From assembly GCA_016706545.1 (NCBI GenBank), contig JADJJK010000002.1, positions 224,501-288,500 of the forward strand: a DNA stretch of 64,000 nt, read 5' to 3'. A model generated the notes under the pieces. The model had not been told where the DNA came from. It saw only the letters and a list, made by a program, of their open reading frames with translations, and ran no database searches. This document shows positions 32,841 through 46,133 of this stretch, piece by piece. Within the stretch, counting starts at the first letter, position 1, and each line of letters begins with the position of its first letter. This stretch comes from Myxococcales bacterium. GTDB taxonomy: Bacteria; Myxococcota_A; Polyangia; Haliangiales; Haliangiaceae. The position numbers and the translations under genes are program-made.

Positions 32841-33326
32841 CTACGACGCCAGGGCCTTGGACATCTGGATGAAATGACAAGGCCGCTTGAGCTGCCGATC
32901 GACGTATGGGACCGCCTGGGTCTCCTGATAGCCCAGCCGCCGGTACCAGGTGCCCAGCTCGTCACGAAGGTTCACGATCTGCAGGCCCATGGCGCGGCAG
33001 CCCAGGGCGCGGCAGAACGCCTCCGCGACCGCCACCAGCCGAGTTCCGAGCCCCTGCCCCTGGTGCTCCGGCGACACCGAGAGCATCTGAAGCTGCGCCT
33101 GCTCACCGTCGGTGCGCACGTACACCGCCGCGGCGTGTCCGCCTTCGCAGTCGAGGACGAAGAACCTGCCGCACTCCTGCATGGCGGCGACCTCCTCCTG
33201 GCTGGTGCGCTCGCCTTCGACGAAGAACTGCTCCACCTCGTACGCGCGGTTGATGAGCCGGGTCAACGAGGCGGCGTCTCGGTGGCCGGCGAGGCGAACG
33301 GTGGCGGCGATCTCTTTTCCTCTCAT
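32841..33326 (-). CDS. GNAT-family N-acetyltransferase
   Basis: The 161-residue protein has the GNAT core. The acetyl-CoA pyrophosphate-binding motif is EHQGQGLGTRLV, preceded by LQMLSVSP, and motif B resembles NLRDELGTWYRRLGYQE. The length fits a single-domain GNAT. It is divergent from the NlpC/P60-like gene across 147 bases. The substrate cannot be told. Confidence 0.85.
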   Translation of the reverse strand: MRGKEIAATVRLAGHRDAASLTRLINRAYEVEQFFVEGERTSQEEVAAMQECGRFFVLDCEGGHAAAVYVRTDGEQAQLQMLSVSPEHQGQGLGTRLVAVAEAFCRALGCRAMGLQIVNLRDELGTWYRRLGYQETQAVPYVDRQLKRPCHFIQMSKALAS

Positions 33327-33473
33327 GCTGCTCCCGAAGGTGTACGTGGAAGGACCTGGCGGACGTGCTGGTCTGCGATCGACCGGGCCGCAAAGACGTC
33401 AGAGGGTTCCTGCGCGCGATCGCTACCAGAAGGGTCGGACATTTGCGATCATCGAACAGTGAAGCCCTGGTCG

Positions 33474-34670
33474 ATGTGGCGCGTTCTACGTCTCATGCGC
33501 AGCCGACTCTCCGTCTCGACCGTCTCGACCATCGGCCTGGCCACCTTGGCGTGCGTGTCGATGGCCGGGATCTTCCTGCGCCCCTCGCCGCTGGTGGCGG
33601 ACATCACCGCGGCGCTGCCGCCCGCCACCGAGCCGCCGCGCCTCCTGGGCGACCCCGCGGTCCAGGGCGGCATCCTGTCGGCGCGGGTCATCTCGGCCAT
33701 CGCGCCGACGAGCCTGCCGCCCGGCGCCCCACCCGTCGGCGCGGATGACCTGCCCAAGCGGGTGCGCGCGGATCAGCCCGTTCGGCTCTACGCGCTGGTC
33801 CAGGCCGAGGTCGGCGGCGTCAAGCGCTGGTACAGCGACGCGCCCACGGTCACGCTCGCCGGCAAGCGCCTCAGCCACGCGCCGATGGCGGACCTGCCCC
33901 AGGCCTCGCTGCGCTGGCTGCGCGTGGAGCCCGCGGTGGCGACCATGTCCAACACTGAGAGCGGCCAGTTCCGCTTCGAGCCCATCGACTACCGCTTCAC
34001 GGAGCTCTCGGGCGCCCAGGGGCAAAGCTCCGTCGCCGCCAGCGTGACGCCCACGCTGACGCCGGATCATGGCCGCGGCGTGGGCACCATGCGCTACGCG
34101 CTGGCGGTGAGCCGCGGCGGCAAGACCGTGGTCAGCCCAGGACCGGAGGCGCGGCGCGGCCGAGGCTCCGGCGGGCTGCTGGACACGGTGCATCGCGTGT
34201 CCATCCGTCGCGACGACACGTACCTGGGGTACCTCACGGAGATGTTCGGGCAGCCGTACATCTGGGCCTCCGCGGGCACCACGGACCGCGCCCACCAGAG
34301 TGAGCGGCTGGAGGGCTCGGACTGCGCGGACTTCATCATCTACGGCGTCCGCCGGATGGGCAAGCCGCTGGCCTACACCTGGAGCGGGGGCCTGCCCAGC
34401 GTCACCAAGCTGCTGGCGCCGCGCGGCGAGCGCGGCGAGGACGGCGTCTACCGCGACGCCAAGGGCAAGCCGCTGCCGTTCCCCGCGGTGGGCGACATCA
34501 TCTTGTTCCCGCGCCATGTCGGCGCGCTGGTCGCGGACCGCGGCCAGCCCGGCATCCTCGATGATCAAGACATCATGATGCACACGCTGTTTGACAGCCC
34601 CAAGGAGCAGGCCATCGCCGAGTCGGGTTACGCACAGACGTCTGTCGAGCTGCGGCGCTGGAAGCGCTGA
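33474..34670 (+). CDS. Exported NlpC/P60-like cysteine hydrolase
   Basis: The frame from 33474 (MWRVLRLMRSRLS) gives 398 residues; a start at 33495 is also possible, and no strong ribosome-binding site decides. A hydrophobic N-terminal helix (STIGLATLACVSMAGIFL) indicates export or anchoring. The N-terminal half is beta-rich. The C-terminal part has the NlpC/P60 pattern: GQPYIWAS, then the nucleophile in LEGSDCADFIIYGVRRMG, and a candidate His in FPRHVGALVADRG. The family cleaves peptidoglycan stem peptides. It ends tail-to-tail with the FG-GAP gene across a 17-bp repeat array. Confidence 0.72.
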   Translation: MWRVLRLMRSRLSVSTVSTIGLATLACVSMAGIFLRPSPLVADITAALPPATEPPRLLGDPAVQGGILSARVISAIAPTSLPPGAPPVGADDLPKRVRADQPVRLYALVQAEVGGVKRWYSDAPTVTLAGKRLSHAPMADLPQASLRWLRVEPAVATMSNTESGQFRFEPIDYRFTELSGAQGQSSVAASVTPTLTPDHGRGVGTMRYALAVSRGGKTVVSPGPEARRGRGSGGLLDTVHRVSIRRDDTYLGYLTEMFGQPYIWASAGTTDRAHQSERLEGSDCADFIIYGVRRMGKPLAYTWSGGLPSVTKLLAPRGERGEDGVYRDAKGKPLPFPAVGDIILFPRHVGALVADRGQPGILDDQDIMMHTLFDSPKEQAIAESGYAQTSVELRRWKR

Positions 34671-34673
34671 GCC

Positions 34674-34719
34674 CGCGCCTGCTCAGCGACGGCGCCTGCT
34701 CAGCGACGGCGCCTGCTCA
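34674..34719. repeat. 17-bp tandem repeats carrying the stop codon of the FG-GAP gene
   Basis: On the minus strand the unit TGAGCAGGCGCCGTCGC occurs twice in full and once in part, starting exactly at the TGA stop of the FG-GAP gene (34717-34719). TGA triplets follow at 34700 and 34683. A period of 17 places the three stops in all three reading frames. The array fills the gap to the convergent NlpC/P60-like gene. Confidence 0.75.
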
Positions 34720-36429
34720 GCGATAGACATAGACCGCGCCGGCGCCCACGGTGCGGTCGTTCGCCTGGTCGCCGCCCACCCCGACGGCCCCGCTGTCCTC
34801 GCTGGATGCCCCCACCGCCAAGGTGGATCCGTCTGCAGACAACGCCAGGTCGTTGCCGAAGAGGTCCCCCGTCCACGTGTTGGTGGCCTTCACGTACGCA
34901 CGCTGGCGCCACGTGATGCCGCTGCGCCCAAACACATACGCCGCGCCGGCCCCCGGCTGGGAGTTGTCGAGCTGATCGCCGTCGCGGCCCGTGGCGGCGC
35001 TACGCTCGTACCCCGTGCCGAAGACCACCGTGGCACCGTCCCCCGACAGCGCGAGGCCACGGCCGAGAAAGTCGAATGCTTCGGCGTTGGAGGCCTTGAG
35101 ATAGGCCTTGCGCGTCCAGGTGGTGCCGGCGAGCGTGAAGATGTAGCCCGCGCCCGAGGACCATCCCGAGTTGTCTTCAGAGTCCCCGTTGACCCCGGTC
35201 GCGGCGCTGCTCTCGCGAACGGCGGTCACCGCCAGGGTCGCGCCGTCGCTCGACAGCGCCACACGAGAGCCAAAGGCGTCGGATCGATCGATGGAGGGGG
35301 CCTTCACATAGGCTTGCTGCGCCCAGGTGCCGCGGTGGCGCATGAACACGTAGACCGCGCCGGCTTCGTTGGCGCTGTTGTCCATCTGGTCGCCGCGAAA
35401 GGCGCTTGCCTCGCCTGTGGAACCCACCGCCAGCGTCGAGCCATTGGCGGAGAGCGCCAGGCTCGCGCCAAAGTAGTCGTAGCGCTCGCTATTGGACGCC
35501 TTGACGTACGCCTCTTGCGCCCAGGTTCCACCGCTGCGCGTGAACACATAGACCGCGCCGGCATCGTTGGCGCTGTTGTCCGCCTGGTCGCCGCCCACCC
35601 CGTTGGCCGCGCTGTCCTCGTCGGGCGACCCCACCGCGAGCGTGCTGCCATCGGCAGAGAGCGCCAGGCTCGCGCCAAAGTAGTCGACGCTCTCGCTATT
35701 GGACGCCTTGACGTACGCCTCTTGCGCCCAGGTTCCACCGCTGCGCGTGAACACATAGACCGCGCCGGCCATGTAGGCGCTGTTGTCCGCCTGGTCGCCG
35801 CCCACTCCGTTGGCGGCGCTCGCCTCGCCGAGGGCGCCGATGGCCAGCGTGGAGCCATCGGCAGAGAGCGCCAGGCTCGCGCCAAAGTAGTCGGCTCTCT
35901 CGCTATTGGACGCCTTGACGTACGCCTCTTGCGCCCAGGTTCCACCGCTGCGCGTGAACACATAGACCGCGCCGGCACCGTAGGCGCGGTTGTCCACCTG
36001 GTCGCCGCCCACCCCGGTGGCAGCGCTCGCCTCGCCGAGGGCGCCGATGGCCAGCGTGCTGCCATCGGCCGACAGCGCGATGGATCTGCCAAAGAAGTCG
36101 CCACTGTCCGTGTTCGACGCCTTGACGTACGTGATGGAGGCCGGCCTGCACGTGCTATCGCAGCTATCGCCCACCGCGCCTTGGCCATCGTCGCACTGCT
36201 CATCGCCCGCCTTGACCCCGTCGCCACACACCGGCTTGCACACGGGGGTGTCAGCGCAGGCAGGGTCGTCGCAGTCGGCCGCGCCGTTGCCATCTTCATC
36301 TCCGGCCTCGGCGCAAGCCTCCATCGGACCAGCTACAAACGGCGGGTCGTCGGTGGAGCACGTGGAGCACGCCAGCGCGGCCAAGAGCAGCGCCGCACCG
36401 CCCATCGACGGAGCCTCCCAGCGCCGCAC
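34717..36429 (-). CDS. Seven-repeat FG-GAP (integrin-like propeller) lipoprotein
   Basis: The 570-residue protein has an N-terminal signal with candidate lipobox LAAC, then a Cys-rich region ending CGDGVKAGDEQCDDG, the myxobacterial Cys-rich repeat motif. Seven repeats of about 60 residues follow, each like YVKASNSE-DYFGASLALSADG and GAVYVFTRSGGTWAQ. They predict a beta-propeller. Three central repeats are almost identical at the DNA level, pointing to recent duplication. It lies two bases downstream of the PEGA gene. Likely a surface adhesion or recognition protein. Confidence 0.85.
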   Translation of the reverse strand: MRRWEAPSMGGAALLLAALACSTCSTDDPPFVAGPMEACAEAGDEDGNGAADCDDPACADTPVCKPVCGDGVKAGDEQCDDGQGAVGDSCDSTCRPASITYVKASNTDSGDFFGRSIALSADGSTLAIGALGEASAATGVGGDQVDNRAYGAGAVYVFTRSGGTWAQEAYVKASNSERADYFGASLALSADGSTLAIGALGEASAANGVGGDQADNSAYMAGAVYVFTRSGGTWAQEAYVKASNSESVDYFGASLALSADGSTLAVGSPDEDSAANGVGGDQADNSANDAGAVYVFTRSGGTWAQEAYVKASNSERYDYFGASLALSANGSTLAVGSTGEASAFRGDQMDNSANEAGAVYVFMRHRGTWAQQAYVKAPSIDRSDAFGSRVALSSDGATLAVTAVRESSAATGVNGDSEDNSGWSSGAGYIFTLAGTTWTRKAYLKASNAEAFDFLGRGLALSGDGATVVFGTGYERSAATGRDGDQLDNSQPGAGAAYVFGRSGITWRQRAYVKATNTWTGDLFGNDLALSADGSTLAVGASSEDSGAVGVGGDQANDRTVGAGAVYVYR

Positions 36430-36431
36430 GA

Positions 36432-37781
36432 TCAGAATCTCCCCATCAGGTCAATGCCGGCGCCGCCCGCCACGCGCGGGCTCACCGCCACGGACGACTC
36501 GGAGCCGCCCAGGAGCCACAGCACCGCGCCGCCCACCAGCGCGCCAGCGGCCACGCCGTATGCGAGGTTGGCCTGGGTCGCGCGGCTCTGGCCGCGATCG
36601 ATCAGCGAGTTGGCCTCGGACGCGCGCGCGCAGTCCGTGGGCACCGGGCAGAGCTCGTACGCATCGTCCTCGAGCTGACCTGACTTGAGCCCCAGCGCGA
36701 CCCCGGTGCCCAGCGCCGCCACGCCCACCCCGGCGGCCACGAGCGCCAGCTTGCGGCGACGGCCAAGGCCACCGCTCGCGGGAGCGGATCCGGCGACCAC
36801 CGCGACCTCTGGTTGCAGCGTCAGCTCGATCGCCTTGGCCGGGTCTCGCGGGTCGGGGAGCCGCACCCGCCGCTCCTTGAAGCCCTTGGCTCGCCCCACA
36901 AGCTCCTTGGCTCCAGCGGACACCGCGAGCTTGCCGTCCTTGAGCTGCACCCGCTGGCCATCCAGCGTCAGCTCGAGCTCCGCGGGCGACACCCGCACTG
37001 ACAAGAGCTGCGACAGCGCCGGGCTCAGCGCCACGGCCTGGCCGCCGCGCGCCACCACGTCGAGCTCTTGCGGCTCGTGATCTGCGGCCACCACCACGAC
37101 CTTGTGCGGCCCGGCGGTCACCCGCATGGGCCCAGCGTAGGCCTGGCCGTCCACCGTGACCGTGGCCGAAGCCGGCGAGGCCACCACCGTGAGCTGGGAG
37201 GGCAGCTCGGTGAGCTTGATCTCGAGCGTCGTGGTCTTGCCGGCCTCCACCGTCACGCTGCCAGTCCAGCGCTCAAAGCCAGCGCGCTCCGCCTCCACCT
37301 TGTAGACTCGGGGAAACGCCTGCCGCTTGCAGGTGGGCTCCGCCACGCAGAAGAGCCCCTCGGTCTTGAGCGAGACCTGCACCCCTGCCGCAGGCGCCAC
37401 GTCGCCCGCAGCGCCAGCGGTCGTGATGATCTCGAGAAAGGTGTCCTGCGCCCGGGTCAAGATCTTGATCTTCTCGCGCGCCTCGCGGCGAAAGTCGCCG
37501 GTGATCCCGGTGGCCAGGTAGGCCTGATACGCGGGCAGCGCCGCCGCATAGTCGCGCAGCTCGAACAGCGTGGCGGCGCGAAGGCCGATGAGCTTCACGT
37601 GCTTGGGATCGAGGACCAGCCCCTCCTCGGCGGCCACCAGCGCCTGCTGGAAGTCCTGCTGGGTGAACAGCTCGGCGGCGGCCTTGTACTTGGCCTCGGC
37701 CTCGGCGCCAGGCGCCGCTCCCGCGACACCGACTCTCACACACATCACGCACATCAACACCATTCGCAACCAGACCTGCAT
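36432..37781 (-). CDS. TPR and PEGA-domain membrane protein
   Basis: I favour the third of three closely spaced in-frame ATGs (37781) because GGAG lies six bases before it; the first is at 37793. The product has a signal peptide ending near VAGAAPG, a TPR-like pair (AAELFTQQDFQQALVAAEEG and similar), and PEGA-type beta repeats (SPASATVTVDGQAYAGP). A transmembrane helix (LALVAAGVGVAALGTGVALG) and a second hydrophobic segment lie near the C-terminus. Such proteins sit in the myxobacterial envelope and often accompany Ser/Thr kinases, as here. It is divergent from the kinase gene and two bases from the FG-GAP gene. Confidence 0.8.
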   Translation of the reverse strand: MQVWLRMVLMCVMCVRVGVAGAAPGAEAEAKYKAAAELFTQQDFQQALVAAEEGLVLDPKHVKLIGLRAATLFELRDYAAALPAYQAYLATGITGDFRREAREKIKILTRAQDTFLEIITTAGAAGDVAPAAGVQVSLKTEGLFCVAEPTCKRQAFPRVYKVEAERAGFERWTGSVTVEAGKTTTLEIKLTELPSQLTVVASPASATVTVDGQAYAGPMRVTAGPHKVVVVAADHEPQELDVVARGGQAVALSPALSQLLSVRVSPAELELTLDGQRVQLKDGKLAVSAGAKELVGRAKGFKERRVRLPDPRDPAKAIELTLQPEVAVVAGSAPASGGLGRRRKLALVAAGVGVAALGTGVALGLKSGQLEDDAYELCPVPTDCARASEANSLIDRGQSRATQANLAYGVAAGALVGGAVLWLLGGSESSVAVSPRVAGGAGIDLMGRF

Positions 37782-37793
37782 CGACATCTCCAT

Positions 37794-38160
37794 ATATGAA
37801 TTCGAGACAACCGCGGTGTCTCGAAGTCCAGGCGCGACAGAGCGACACTTGCGCGGTCACCATACTCTGCCAGGCCAGGTCGTGGCGACGCCATTTCATA
37901 CGATCCCGGATCTTCCACCACGAGCTCGAATCACCCTCGGAATTCCAGCGGCACTGAACCCGTCCACCGCCAGCCGTCATGGGCTGCCAGCATCACCGTG
38001 CTCGGCGTGCTCGGCCAAAAGACTGGTTTGCACCAGCCTCTTAGTCGTGCCAGCGCGCAATCTGGATCTCGGGAGATCCAGCGTTCATCTTTCGCGGCGC
38101 GAGCCTTAGGAACTTCTTGTCTCCCTGACAACGCTTGCGCTAGCTTGCAAGGCGCGGGCT
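37794..38160. other. Divergent regulatory region between PEGA and kinase genes
   Basis: These 367 bases hold the starts of two divergent transcripts. The outstanding feature is a 25-base palindrome at 37801-37825, listed separately. The rest is of somewhat lower GC content, and short open frames inside it look non-coding. No exact sigma-70 or sigma-54 consensus was found before the kinase start. Confidence 0.4.
37801..37825. promoter_or_regulatory. Perfect 9-bp inverted repeat before the PEGA gene
   Basis: TTCGAGACA and TGTCTCGAA form a perfect inverted repeat separated by seven bases. It ends about 20 bases before the preferred PEGA start and just ahead of its GGAG. As DNA it would suit a dimeric repressor; as RNA it would be a strong hairpin close to the ribosome-binding site. 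Either would control the PEGA and FG-GAP operon. Confidence 0.6.
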
Positions 38161-40362
38161 ATGAGGGTGTGTCCAACATGCAAGAGCATCTTGCGGGCGT
38201 CTGCCATGCAGTGCCCAGCGGACGGCTCAGCCGCGCTGTCAGTGGAGACCTTGCCACCTGGCACCCCGCTGGGCGCGTACCGCATCGAGCGCGTGCTGGG
38301 CGACGGCGGCATGGGCTTTGTCTACGAGGCGGTCCACGAGGTCTTGCAGCGTCGCACCGCCATCAAGATGCTGCGCCCGGAGCTGGCCAGTCACCCGCAG
38401 ATCGTCACCCGCTTCCTCAATGAGGCCAAGGCCGTCAACCTCATCAACCACGACAACATCGTCAACGTCTACGACTACGGCGACAACGCCGACGAGAGCG
38501 TGTACTTCGTCATGGAGTACCTTGAGGGCGCCACGCTGGACGTGCTGCTGTACAAGCGGCGCCCCATGCAGGTGCCGCTCCTGGTTCACCTGTTCCGGCA
38601 GATCGGCAAGGCGCTGGCCGCGGCGCACGCCAAGCAGATCGTGCATCGCGATCTCAAGCCCGCCAACGTCTTCGTGATCGCGCGCGAGGGCAACCCGTAC
38701 TTCGTGAAGCTCCTGGACTTTGGCATCGCGCAGCTCCGCGGCGCCGGCTCCGTGCAAGGCCTCACCATCGCCGGTTCGGTCATGGGCACGCCGCAGTACA
38801 TGAGCCCCGAGCAAGTGTCCGGCGGCGCGGTGGACGCGCGCAGCGACGTCTGGGCCTTTGGCGTGATGATGTACCGCGCGGCCACGGGGGAAGCGCCGTT
38901 CAAGGGCGAAGAGTTCGCCGAGCTGGCCGGCAAGATCCTCTATCAGGTGCCGCGCCCCGCGGGCGAGCTGGTGATCATGCCGCGCGCCTTGTCCCAGCTC
39001 ATCATGAGCTGCCTCGAGCGCTCCGTGGACGCGCGCTGCCCGTCCATCCAGGCCGCGCTGGCCGGGCTCGATCAGGTCTTGCAAGAAGCCGGGCTCACCG
39101 AAGACGCCCTGATGGCAGAGATCTACGCCGACGCTGGCGCCATCAGCGAGGCGCCTCTGCCCGCGCGTGCAAACCCGACCCACGGCAGCCTCGCGGAGTC
39201 GCGGCCGGAGAACCAGGGCGCGCGCGGCTGGAAGCGCGCGAAGAACGGCGGCCAAGCAGGCCACGCAAACCAGGCAAGCCAGGCAGCGCCCGCGCCGCGC
39301 GCCAGAGCTGGGCTCCTGGCGGTGGTGGGGCTGGCGGTGGTCGGGGTGGGCGGCGTCGGCGGGTACACGCTCATGAGCCGCGGCAAGGCCACCACGCCGG
39401 CCGCGTCGTCGGAGACCACCGCCGCGCCGGCCCCGGCAGCGGTCGCAGGTCCCGGGCCTGCCCCCGCCGCGCAGGCCGCCACGCCGCTGCAGACCGCGCT
39501 GGCCACCGGCGGCGTGGCCGCGGCGCGCAGCGTCGCAGAAGCGCATTTGCGCGCCGTCTTGACCACCGGCACCTTGCAGGCGCGCGGCCTGGCCATCGAC
39601 GCGCTGGCCCTGGTGCGAGCGCCCGGCACTGCGCCGCTCTTGCACCTGGCGCTGCAAGGGCCCATCGAGGTCCTGAGCAAGGCGGCGCGCGCGCTGGCGG
39701 AGCTGCGGCTGCCGGACTCCGCCCCCAAGCTGCGGGCCGCCCTCGGGCGTGACGCTGGCCGGCACACGAAGGTGGAGCTGACCGCGGCGCTGTGGCGGCT
39801 AGGAGATGAGCAAGCGAGGGCTTCCCTGGTGGCCGCGCTGGCCGAGCCAGCCTCTCAGCTCACGGTCGCGCTGGCGCTGGCCGACCATGACGATGACGCC
39901 GGCAAGGCCGTGTTGACCGCGGCGCTCGGCGGCCCGGCTGGCACGGCGAGGTGGCGTGACGCCGCCGCTGGCCTGCTGCGGCTCGGCGACGCGGAGGCGC
40001 GGCGGCTCCTGCAAGCCGAGCTGGCGAACGCCGACCCCGCCCGGTCCGTGCCGGCCGCCGCCGCGCTGGCGCGCGCTGGCGATGCCGCCGCCAAGCAAGT
40101 CCTGCTCCGCAACCTGGCCGACGCGGACTTCGCCGCGCCGGGCGACGCCGCGCTGGAGCTCGCGCGGCTGGGCGACCGCACGGCGCTCACCTGGGTAAAG
40201 AAAGGCCTGGCCAGCGCCGCGCCCACGGAACGCCAGCGCGCGCTCGCCATCTGTGGCGCGCTCGCCGCGGCCGATCACGCGCAGGAGATCGCGCGGCTCG
40301 GCGACCACGACGACGACGCCCAGGTCCGAGCCACCGCGGAGGCGGCCCTGCTTGGCCTGTAG
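38161..40362 (+). CDS. Ser/Thr protein kinase with zinc-ribbon N-terminus, TM helix and HEAT-repeat tail
   Basis: The 733-residue protein starts MRVCPTCKSILRASAMQCPADG, a short Cys-rich ribbon. The PknB-type kinase domain (about residues 38-300) has the Gly loop LGDGGMGFVYEAV, the Lys of AIKML, the catalytic loop VHRDLKPANV and the DFG motif LLDFGIAQL, so it should be active. A transmembrane helix (LLAVVGLAVVGVGGVGGYTL) leads to an Ala/Pro linker and about 270 residues of HEAT-like helical repeats (LRLGDAEARRLLQAEL). The kinase faces the cytoplasm and the repeats the periplasm. It is followed by a second kinase of the same architecture. Confidence 0.88.
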   Translation: MRVCPTCKSILRASAMQCPADGSAALSVETLPPGTPLGAYRIERVLGDGGMGFVYEAVHEVLQRRTAIKMLRPELASHPQIVTRFLNEAKAVNLINHDNIVNVYDYGDNADESVYFVMEYLEGATLDVLLYKRRPMQVPLLVHLFRQIGKALAAAHAKQIVHRDLKPANVFVIAREGNPYFVKLLDFGIAQLRGAGSVQGLTIAGSVMGTPQYMSPEQVSGGAVDARSDVWAFGVMMYRAATGEAPFKGEEFAELAGKILYQVPRPAGELVIMPRALSQLIMSCLERSVDARCPSIQAALAGLDQVLQEAGLTEDALMAEIYADAGAISEAPLPARANPTHGSLAESRPENQGARGWKRAKNGGQAGHANQASQAAPAPRARAGLLAVVGLAVVGVGGVGGYTLMSRGKATTPAASSETTAAPAPAAVAGPGPAPAAQAATPLQTALATGGVAAARSVAEAHLRAVLTTGTLQARGLAIDALALVRAPGTAPLLHLALQGPIEVLSKAARALAELRLPDSAPKLRAALGRDAGRHTKVELTAALWRLGDEQARASLVAALAEPASQLTVALALADHDDDAGKAVLTAALGGPAGTARWRDAAAGLLRLGDAEARRLLQAELANADPARSVPAAAALARAGDAAAKQVLLRNLADADFAAPGDAALELARLGDRTALTWVKKGLASAAPTERQRALAICGALAAADHAQEIARLGDHDDDAQVRATAEAALLGL

Positions 40363-40479
40363 GCACCCAGCGTGGGCCCAGCGGCGACGGGCCGACGCCC
40401 TGCGAGACGACCCGACAATCCCGCCGGCAACCAGCGACCGCGCGGCTGATGAGCTGGCAAGAGCGGAGCGAAGAAGACC

Positions 40480-44669
<4,190 letters not shown>

Positions 44670-44711
44670 CCGGCAGCCAGGTCGCCGGCGGCTCGCTCGC
44701 CTGCCGCGCGG

Positions 44712-45923
44712 TCACAACGCTGGCAACAGCCAGGTGGCGCTGGCGACCAGCGACAGCGACTCCCCGACGCCGCTGCCCAGCGTGCGAGACAGCGCCAAGG
44801 CCGGCGCCCACGTGCCAAGGTCCGCGCGAACCACGACCCCCAGCGCATGCTGGGAGCTGTCGCGCTGCGCCGCGTCCACGAAGATCACGTTCATCAGCTC
44901 GAAGCCAAGCTGAGCGACGCCCCAGCGCATCGCCGCGCCCACGTTGAGCCGCACGACGGACCCTGGCGCGAAGTCGTCGGAGCCGCCCACCGCAGCATCG
45001 AGCCCTAGATCGACGCGCAAGATCGTATCGGGATCGGCGCGCCACCACGACGCGGAGGCCCGCAGCCAGGTGGTGTCCGGCTCGATCAGCGCCAGGTCCG
45101 TGAGTCGCGCGTCTCGCCCCAGGTCGTTGGCCAGGATCCGATCTTCGCTGCCGCTCGCCGTCGGCAGCGCCAGCCCCACCCGTCCCAGGAGCGTGCCCCA
45201 GGAGAAGCGCTGCGCCAGCACGCCGCCCGCCTCTGCTGCGCCCATCGCCAGCGCGGAGAACGACTCCTTGCCGGTGGCCCCGGCGGCCAGCTCGAAGCTC
45301 GTGTAGGTGAAGCTCAGGTTGGCGTAGCCGCCGAAACCTCGGGGGTCCATCAGCTCGCCAAACAGGTTGAGCCGCACGGGCACGATCTTGAACTCGCTGT
45401 CGCCCTGATCGAAGCGAGTGGTCCCAAGCTGCACGTCGAGCCGGGAGCTCGCGCCCACCAGATCCATGCCGACGAAGGGCTCGAAGCGCGGCGCGGGCAC
45501 CCCCGGGTCGCTGGGCCCGCGGGGCCCGCGGGGCCCTGGGCCCGGCGCGAGAGCGGGCGCCGGAGGCGGCGCGAGCGGCGCGGGCGGCGCGCTGGCGGCC
45601 TCGGCTGCAGCAGCAGGCGCGAGCGGCGCGCTGGCGGCCTCGGCAGGCGCAGGTACTGGCGCTGCTGGTGCAGGAGGTGCTGCTGCTGGTGCGGGAGGTG
45701 CCGCTGCTGGTGCGGGAGGTGCTGCTGCTGGTGCGGGAGGTGCCGCTGCTGGTGCGGGAGGTGCTGGCTCGCTCGGACCGGCCTGCGCCAAGGCACCCGC
45801 CGGCGCGAGCCAGGCGACGCAGGCCAACGCTCGAGCCAGATGGCGACGTCTCGCCGGAGCCTCGGCGACCAGCCGCGCAGGGCTTGGCCGCGCCGGGCGT
45901 GGCCGCGCCACCGTTGAAGACAC
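44712..45923 (-). CDS. Outer-membrane protein with Ala/Pro-repeat linker
   Basis: I choose the GTG at 45923, with GGGGAG upstream, over the first ATG at 46130, giving 403 residues. A signal peptide (HLARALACVAWLAPAGALAQA) follows shortly. Then comes a long linker of repeated Pro-Ala units, encoded by a tandem repeat at about 45656-45780. The C-terminal 250 residues alternate polar and aromatic residues in strand-like fashion (FGGYANLSFTYTSFELAAG, ILRVDLGLDAAVGG) and end in TWLLPAL, as in porin-like beta-barrels. Similar proteins combine a peptidoglycan-spanning linker with a barrel. It is divergent from a lipoprotein gene. Confidence 0.65.
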   Translation of the reverse strand: MSSTVARPRPARPSPARLVAEAPARRRHLARALACVAWLAPAGALAQAGPSEPAPPAPAAAPPAPAAAPPAPAAAPPAPAAAPPAPAAPVPAPAEAASAPLAPAAAAEAASAPPAPLAPPPAPALAPGPGPRGPRGPSDPGVPAPRFEPFVGMDLVGASSRLDVQLGTTRFDQGDSEFKIVPVRLNLFGELMDPRGFGGYANLSFTYTSFELAAGATGKESFSALAMGAAEAGGVLAQRFSWGTLLGRVGLALPTASGSEDRILANDLGRDARLTDLALIEPDTTWLRASASWWRADPDTILRVDLGLDAAVGGSDDFAPGSVVRLNVGAAMRWGVAQLGFELMNVIFVDAAQRDSSQHALGVVVRADLGTWAPALALSRTLGSGVGESLSLVASATWLLPAL

Positions 45924-46071
45924 GAGGAGTGGGCTCCCCAAGTCCTCGAAAAACTGAGGCTCCAGGCAGCAGGCCGACGCGCGCTGGTGGTCGGCGTCAC
46001 GGTCCAAAGGGGTGGCGATGTCGAGGGCGGCGTGCGGCCGAGACCACGTCGATGACACTTGTTTCACGATC

Positions 46072-46092
46072 TTGCTCCAGAATCTGGAACAA
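46072..46092. promoter_or_regulatory. 21-bp near-perfect palindrome in a divergent promoter region
   Basis: The pattern TTG-N-TCCAGA-N-TCTGGA-N-CAA is symmetric at all 18 specified positions. It lies 41 bases before the lipoprotein start at 46134 and about 150 bases before the outer-membrane protein start at 45923, between two divergent genes. Its size and symmetry suit a dimeric transcription factor. A small RNA hairpin is an alternative. Confidence 0.5.
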
Positions 46093-46133
46093 TACCGCCC
46101 GGCAGCTCCATGTGGCTTGAAGAGACTCATTTG

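Noticed and set aside
38110..38160. Sigma-54 promoter before the first kinase gene
   Set aside because: A CTGACA...TTGC string lacks the GG at -24 and has the wrong spacing for the TGGCAC-N5-TTGC consensus.
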